Below, piece after piece: positions 4,873 to 8,917 of a stretch of 8,917 nt of DNA. The stretch lies in NCBI GenBank assembly GCA_902805995.1, contig CADCUU010000031.1:1-8917 (forward strand), given 5' to 3'. The stretch's first letter is position 1, and every line of letters begins with the position of its first letter. The notes beneath the pieces were generated by a model. The model saw nothing but the letters and a program-made list of their open reading frames with translations. It had not been told where the DNA came from and searched no databases. The DNA is from an uncultured Rubellimicrobium sp. GTDB lineage: Bacteria; Pseudomonadota; Alphaproteobacteria; Rhodobacterales; Rhodobacteraceae. Made by a program: the position numbers and the translations under genes.

Positions 4873-6660
4873 ATGCTCGACGTTCGATCCGGGACCGGCC
4901 TGCATGGCCAGGCCCGGCCTTATGCCCTGCACCATCCGCGCGCCCTCGGGGCCGAGCCCCTAGGCGGCGGCCAGTGGCGCTTTGGCCTTTGGGCGCCCGA
5001 GGCGCGGGAGGTGCAGCTCGACGTTGGCAGCGCGCGGCACGGGATGGTCCGCGGCACGGACGGCATCTGGACCTTGACGCGGGCGGCGGACGCGGACTCC
5101 CCGTATGCCTTCGTGGTGGATGGAAAAGCCACGCCCGACCCTCTCGCGCGGGCGCAAACGGGCAGGGATGTCCTTGGCCCGTCGCGCCTCGTGGACCCGC
5201 GCCGGCACGCCTGGACCTCGGACTGGGCAGGCCGCCCCTGGGAGGAGGCGGTGATCTACGAACTCCATATCGGGACCTTCACGTCCGAGGGCACGTTTGC
5301 AGCCGCCCGCGCCCGCCTGCCGGAACTCGCGGAGCTTGGCATCACGGCGCTGGAGGTCATGCCCGTCCCGCATGGTCCAGGGGCCCGGGGCTGGGGCTAC
5401 GACGGCGCGCTCCTCGCCGCGCCGCACCCGGCCTATGGGACGCCCGAGGAGATGAAGCGCTTTGTGGAGGCGGCGCAGTCCTACGGGATCATGGTCCTCC
5501 TCGATGTCGTAATGAACCACTTCTCGCCGGAAGGATCGGACCTTCACCGCATCGCCCCAGGCTTCTTCGACCCGGAGGAGAAGAGCCCCTGGGGCAGCGC
5601 CATCGACTTCTCGAAGCCGGTGGTCCGGCAGTTCTTCATCGACCTCTGCATGGGCTGGATAACGGAATACCGCCTTGACGGAATCCGCTTCGATGCCGTG
5701 CAGGAAATCAAGGACCCGCATTCCGATCCCGAGATCATGGTGGAGCTGACCCAGGCGATCCGCGCCAGGGACTTCGGGCGTCCGATCCATCTCGTGAACG
5801 AGGACAACCGCAACAACCCGACCCTGATCCGCGACGGGCACTGCACCGCACAATGGAACGACGACCTGCACCATTCGCTGCACACCCTCCTGACCGGAGA
5901 GGCCAAGGACTACCTGGCCCAGTACGCCGACGACCCGGTGGCCAAGGTGATGCGCGTGCTGGCGCAGGGCTTTGCCTATGAGGGCGAGGGCGCGCCGCCC
6001 ACAGAGGGTGGGCTGCCCGTCTATGGCCTGCCCTGGACGGCCTTTGTCGTCCACAATCAGAACCACGACCAGGTCGGCAACCGCCCCGGCGGCGATCGCC
6101 TCATCACCCTCGTCGAGGACGAACGCGCCGCCGAGGTGGCCCATGCGCTCCTCCTCACCTTGCCCTTCGTGCCGATGCTCTGGATGGGCGAGGAGGAGGG
6201 CGAGCGGGGTTCCTTCCACTATTTCTGCGACGTGAAGGAGGATCTGGCCGAGGCGATCCGCAAGGGCCGCAAGGAGCAGTTCGGCCGGATGTTCGATGAC
6301 CCCGATGGGTTCCCCGACCCCAACGACGCCGCCACGATGGACAAGTCGCGGCCCTTCACCGCCTCCGGGAGCGAGCACGCCCGCCACTGGCGCGAGCTGA
6401 CCCGACGGCTGCTCGCGCTGCGGCATGAACGGATCGTGCCCCTTCTGAAATCAGGCCGCGCCGCCCCGGCCGAGGTGCAGCGGCGCGGCGAGTTCGCGCT
6501 GTCGGCCACCTGGCCCTTCCGCGACGGCTTCATCGTCACGCATCTCAACCTCGGGGGGCTGCCGGATGATCCTCCCTCCGTCACCGAGCCCAACGACCTC
6601 GCCTTGGGCGACATCGCCCGCGACCCCTACGCCATCACCGTCATCGTGAGCCGCCCATGA
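4873..6660 (+). CDS. treZ: Malto-oligosyltrehalose trehalohydrolase (EC 3.2.1.141)
   Basis: A 595-residue cytoplasmic GH13 enzyme that cuts trehalose off maltooligosyl-trehalose, the second step of the TreY-TreZ route. The N-terminal beta domain (about 33-85, FGLWAPEAREVQLD) is the CBM48/E-set module typical of the family. The TIM barrel starts at VIYELHIGTFT (127-137), with the TreZ hallmark GWGYDG at 173-178. The four GH13 regions are present: DVVMNH (211-216), GIRFDAV with nucleophile D274 (270-276), HLVNED with general acid E310 (306-311), and NHDQVGN with D399 (397-403). The C-terminal beta domain runs from about 515. Region I reads DVVMNH where DVVYNH is common; the catalytic residues are intact. 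The length is normal. Its stop overlaps the treY start by four bases (ATGA), so the two are translationally coupled. Expression is probably driven by the EcfG-type promoter at 4794. Confidence 0.96.
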   Translation: MLDVRSGTGLHGQARPYALHHPRALGAEPLGGGQWRFGLWAPEAREVQLDVGSARHGMVRGTDGIWTLTRAADADSPYAFVVDGKATPDPLARAQTGRDVLGPSRLVDPRRHAWTSDWAGRPWEEAVIYELHIGTFTSEGTFAAARARLPELAELGITALEVMPVPHGPGARGWGYDGALLAAPHPAYGTPEEMKRFVEAAQSYGIMVLLDVVMNHFSPEGSDLHRIAPGFFDPEEKSPWGSAIDFSKPVVRQFFIDLCMGWITEYRLDGIRFDAVQEIKDPHSDPEIMVELTQAIRARDFGRPIHLVNEDNRNNPTLIRDGHCTAQWNDDLHHSLHTLLTGEAKDYLAQYADDPVAKVMRVLAQGFAYEGEGAPPTEGGLPVYGLPWTAFVVHNQNHDQVGNRPGGDRLITLVEDERAAEVAHALLLTLPFVPMLWMGEEEGERGSFHYFCDVKEDLAEAIRKGRKEQFGRMFDDPDGFPDPNDAATMDKSRPFTASGSEHARHWRELTRRLLALRHERIVPLLKSGRAAPAEVQRRGEFALSATWPFRDGFIVTHLNLGGLPDDPPSVTEPNDLALGDIARDPYAITVIVSRP

Positions 6661-8912
6661 CCCTTCCCCGCGCGACCTACCGGCTCCAGCTTCGTGAGGG
6701 GATGACCTTCGCCAAGGCCATCGAAAGGCTGGGGCCGATCCGCGACCTCGGGATCAGCCACCTTTACCTGTCGCCGATCTTTACTGCGACGACGGGATCG
6801 ACCCACGGCTACGACGTGACCGACCCGACCGGGATCGACCCGTCGCTGGGCGGGCGCGCGGGGTTCGAGGCGCTGGCCCGGGCCGCGCGCGACATGGGCC
6901 TCGGGCTCATCATCGACATCGTCCCCAACCACACGGCCTTTTCCTTCGAAAATCCTTGGCTCCTGGACGTGCTGCGATTCGGGGAGGCCAGCCGCTGGGC
7001 CCGGCATTTCGACATCGACTGGAGCGCGGGGCGCCTTGTCCTCCCGTTCCTGCCCGAGCCGTTCGAGACCATGCTGGAGATGGGCCAGGTCCAGGCCGCC
7101 GAGTCCTCCCTGGGCCCCGTGCTTCGCGCCGGCTCCCTGGAAGTCCCGCTCGCCCCCGGGCCCCTGTCGAACGCCGAGCTTGCGCAGGAGCCCGAGGCCC
7201 TGCGCGCCCTCCACGCCCGTCAGGCTTGGCGGCTCACGCATTGGGAGCTGGAGCGCGACGGCGTCACGCACAGGCGCTTCTTCAACGTCACGGGCCTGAT
7301 CGGGATGCGGGTGGAGGACCGCGAGGTCTTCGACGACACCCACGCCCTGACCTTCGACCTCGTCCGCGCGGGGCTCGTGCAGGGGATACGGGTGGATCAT
7401 GTGGACGGCCTCGCCGATCCGACCGAGTATCTGGATCGCCTGCGGGCCGCCGTGGGCGACACCCCGCTCTGGATCGAGAAGATCCTGATGGCCGACGAGG
7501 ACCTGCCCCGCTGGCCTGTCGAGGGCACCACGGGCTATGAATCCTGCGCCGCTATCACGCGCGTCCTCACTGACCGCGTGGGCCTGGCAAAGCTCGACGC
7601 GCTCTGGCGGCGCGAGACGGGGGAGGAGCGCGACTGGCCGCAGGTCCTGGCAGAAGCCAAGGCGCAGGTCATCCGGCAGGACCTCGCGGCGGAACTGGCG
7701 CAGCTCAAGAACCTCGCCATGGCGGCCGCGGGCGCATCCGGCGACATCGAGGCGGGGGAGGAGGCGATCCGCGAGGCGGTGCTCGCGCTCCTCGTGCAGG
7801 TGCCGCGCTACCGGACTTATCTGGAAACGCCTGACGCCGACCGGCGCGCCGGGGACCTTCGCCTGATGGACGCCGCCGCTGCCCGCGCCGCCGAGACGCT
7901 GGTGAGCCCGCTCGCGCTGCGCTTCGTCACGGACGCGATCTGCGACGGCGACACGGAGGAGGCCGAGCGCCTGCGCGTCCGCTTCCAGCAGGTCACGGGC
8001 GCGCTGATGGCCAAGTCGCAAGAGGATACCGCCTTTTTCCGCTTCACCCGCTGCCTCGCGCATTGCGAGGTGGGCGGCGAGCCAGGCGACCCGGTCTGGA
8101 GCCCGGCGGAGTTCGGGGAGTGGCTGGCGGGGCGGACGGGCCGAGACCTCACGCTCACCTCCTCCCACGACACAAAGCGGGCCGAGGATGCGCGGATGCG
8201 GCTCGTGGCCATGACGCATCTTCCCGGGGCCCTTGCCCGCATCTGGGAGGCATCAAAGGCCCTGCCCGGCACGCAGGCCGTCCCCGCCGCCACGCGCTGG
8301 TACATCGTCCAGAGCCTGCTCGCCCTTTGGGAGCCGGGCCGGGAGGGCCTGGGCGACCGGCTGGCACGGCATCTGGAGAAGGCCATGCGCGAAGCGCGCG
8401 AGGTCACGAACTGGACCCACCCGCGCGAGGAGGCCGAGCAGCGCCCCGAGGACTGGGCCTATGCCCTGGCCCGGGACTGGCAATCGCGCCTGCCCGACGG
8501 GGCGGAAGAGATCTTCGTGCGCGCCCGGGACCTGTCGCTCGCGCAGGTGGGGATCAAGGTGCTGATGCCCGGTATCCCGGACTTCTACCAGGGCGCCGAG
8601 GGGCCGCTCCATCACCTGACCGATCCCGACAATCGGCTCGCGGTGGATTGGGACCATCTGGGCTGCCCCGAGCCCGGAGGCTGGGCCGCGCAGAAGGATG
8701 CGTTCACGCGCCGCCTGCTTGCGCTGCGCGCCGGGCATCCCGACCTCTTCACCGCCGGGGCCGTGCGGGTGGAGGGGGGCAAGGAGGGCTGGACCCTGCT
8801 GCGCGAAGGCCCTGAAGGGCGTGTGGCGCTGTCGCTGGCCTGGGCGGCTCCGCCGGGCGAGGCGGTCACGCTGCTCTGGTCCCCGCGCGAAGGGGTCCGC
8901 GCGGCGGAATAG
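6657..8912 (+). CDS. treY: Maltooligosyl trehalose synthase (EC 5.4.99.15)
   Basis: A 751-residue cytoplasmic GH13 enzyme that turns the reducing-end alpha-1,4 bond of a maltodextrin into alpha,alpha-1,1, making maltooligosyl-trehalose for TreZ. It opens with the typical ATYRLQL (6-12), then HLYLSPIF and GSTHGYDVTDP (35-57). GH13 regions: DIVPNH (87-92), GIRVDHVDG with nucleophile D247 (243-251), WIEKIL with general acid E274 (272-277), and SSHDTKR with transition-state residue D505 (502-508). FFNVTGLIGMRVE (208-220) and GIPDFYQGAE (639-648) are further TreY signatures. The helical insert of about 300-490 is normal for TreY. The protein appears complete and of typical length, ending with TAG at 8910-8912, five bases before the window edge. 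The ATG lies inside the treZ stop (ATGA), which fixes the start. No terminator is visible, so the operon may continue to the right. Confidence 0.96.
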   Translation: MTLPRATYRLQLREGMTFAKAIERLGPIRDLGISHLYLSPIFTATTGSTHGYDVTDPTGIDPSLGGRAGFEALARAARDMGLGLIIDIVPNHTAFSFENPWLLDVLRFGEASRWARHFDIDWSAGRLVLPFLPEPFETMLEMGQVQAAESSLGPVLRAGSLEVPLAPGPLSNAELAQEPEALRALHARQAWRLTHWELERDGVTHRRFFNVTGLIGMRVEDREVFDDTHALTFDLVRAGLVQGIRVDHVDGLADPTEYLDRLRAAVGDTPLWIEKILMADEDLPRWPVEGTTGYESCAAITRVLTDRVGLAKLDALWRRETGEERDWPQVLAEAKAQVIRQDLAAELAQLKNLAMAAAGASGDIEAGEEAIREAVLALLVQVPRYRTYLETPDADRRAGDLRLMDAAAARAAETLVSPLALRFVTDAICDGDTEEAERLRVRFQQVTGALMAKSQEDTAFFRFTRCLAHCEVGGEPGDPVWSPAEFGEWLAGRTGRDLTLTSSHDTKRAEDARMRLVAMTHLPGALARIWEASKALPGTQAVPAATRWYIVQSLLALWEPGREGLGDRLARHLEKAMREAREVTNWTHPREEAEQRPEDWAYALARDWQSRLPDGAEEIFVRARDLSLAQVGIKVLMPGIPDFYQGAEGPLHHLTDPDNRLAVDWDHLGCPEPGGWAAQKDAFTRRLLALRAGHPDLFTAGAVRVEGGKEGWTLLREGPEGRVALSLAWAAPPGEAVTLLWSPREGVRAAE

Positions 8913-8917
8913 GCCGG

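Noticed and set aside
3429..5678. Very long plus-strand reading frame (749 codons) opposite the PRC-barrel gene and into treZ
   Set aside because: It is an antisense shadow created by the GC-rich, repetitive linker; its protein is low-complexity Gly/Arg/His-rich and it overlaps two well-supported genes.
4960..6426. 488-codon minus-strand frame opposite treZ, and the similar 530-codon frame opposite treY (6627-8219)
   Set aside because: Both lie fully antisense to genes with intact catalytic motifs and show no domain; long antisense open frames are common at this GC content.

Overview
The window looks like chromosomal DNA of a free-living alphaproteobacterium. The GC content is high (about 70% by eye) and GTG starts are common. 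The PRC-barrel protein, with a signal peptide followed by an FREAPEAMEVRASNFLGMRV-type start, resembles proteins I know from Rhodobacterales. That placement is an inference from protein style, not a database match. There are no tRNA or rRNA genes, no insertion sequences, no CRISPR array and no phage genes. Eight genes are supported.

Layout, left to right: (1) the 5' part of a small hydrophilic helical protein gene, minus strand, running off the left edge; (2) two very small genes on the minus strand, a 45-residue soluble protein and a 95-residue two-helix membrane protein, probably co-transcribed; (3) a plus-strand gene for a zinc-ribbon plus HExxH metallopeptidase of the DUF2248 / 'putative zinc-binding metallopeptidase' type; (4) a convergent minus-strand gene for a YihY/BrkB-family membrane protein; (5) a minus-strand gene for an exported protein with two PRC-barrel domains joined by a long acidic linker, ending in a clear intrinsic terminator; (6) a plus-strand treZ-treY operon (ATGA overlap) for making trehalose from maltodextrin or glycogen ends.

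The most striking signal is regulatory. Each of the six transcription units has, upstream and in the correct orientation, a match to GGAAC-N16-NGTT, the promoter pattern of the alphaproteobacterial general stress sigma factor EcfG (RpoE2/SigT). Four of the six are exact GGAAC-N16-CGTT. A hand scan of both strands found no GGAAC-N16-NGTT match inside the genes. The window therefore reads as a general-stress-response gene cluster: the compatible solute trehalose, envelope or membrane proteins (BrkB, PRC-barrel, the two-helix protein), a metallopeptidase and small helical proteins would all be switched on together under osmotic, desiccation or oxidative stress. The regulators themselves (ecfG, nepR, phyR) are not in the window. 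The co-regulation claim rests on promoter pattern and gene content and has not been shown by expression data.
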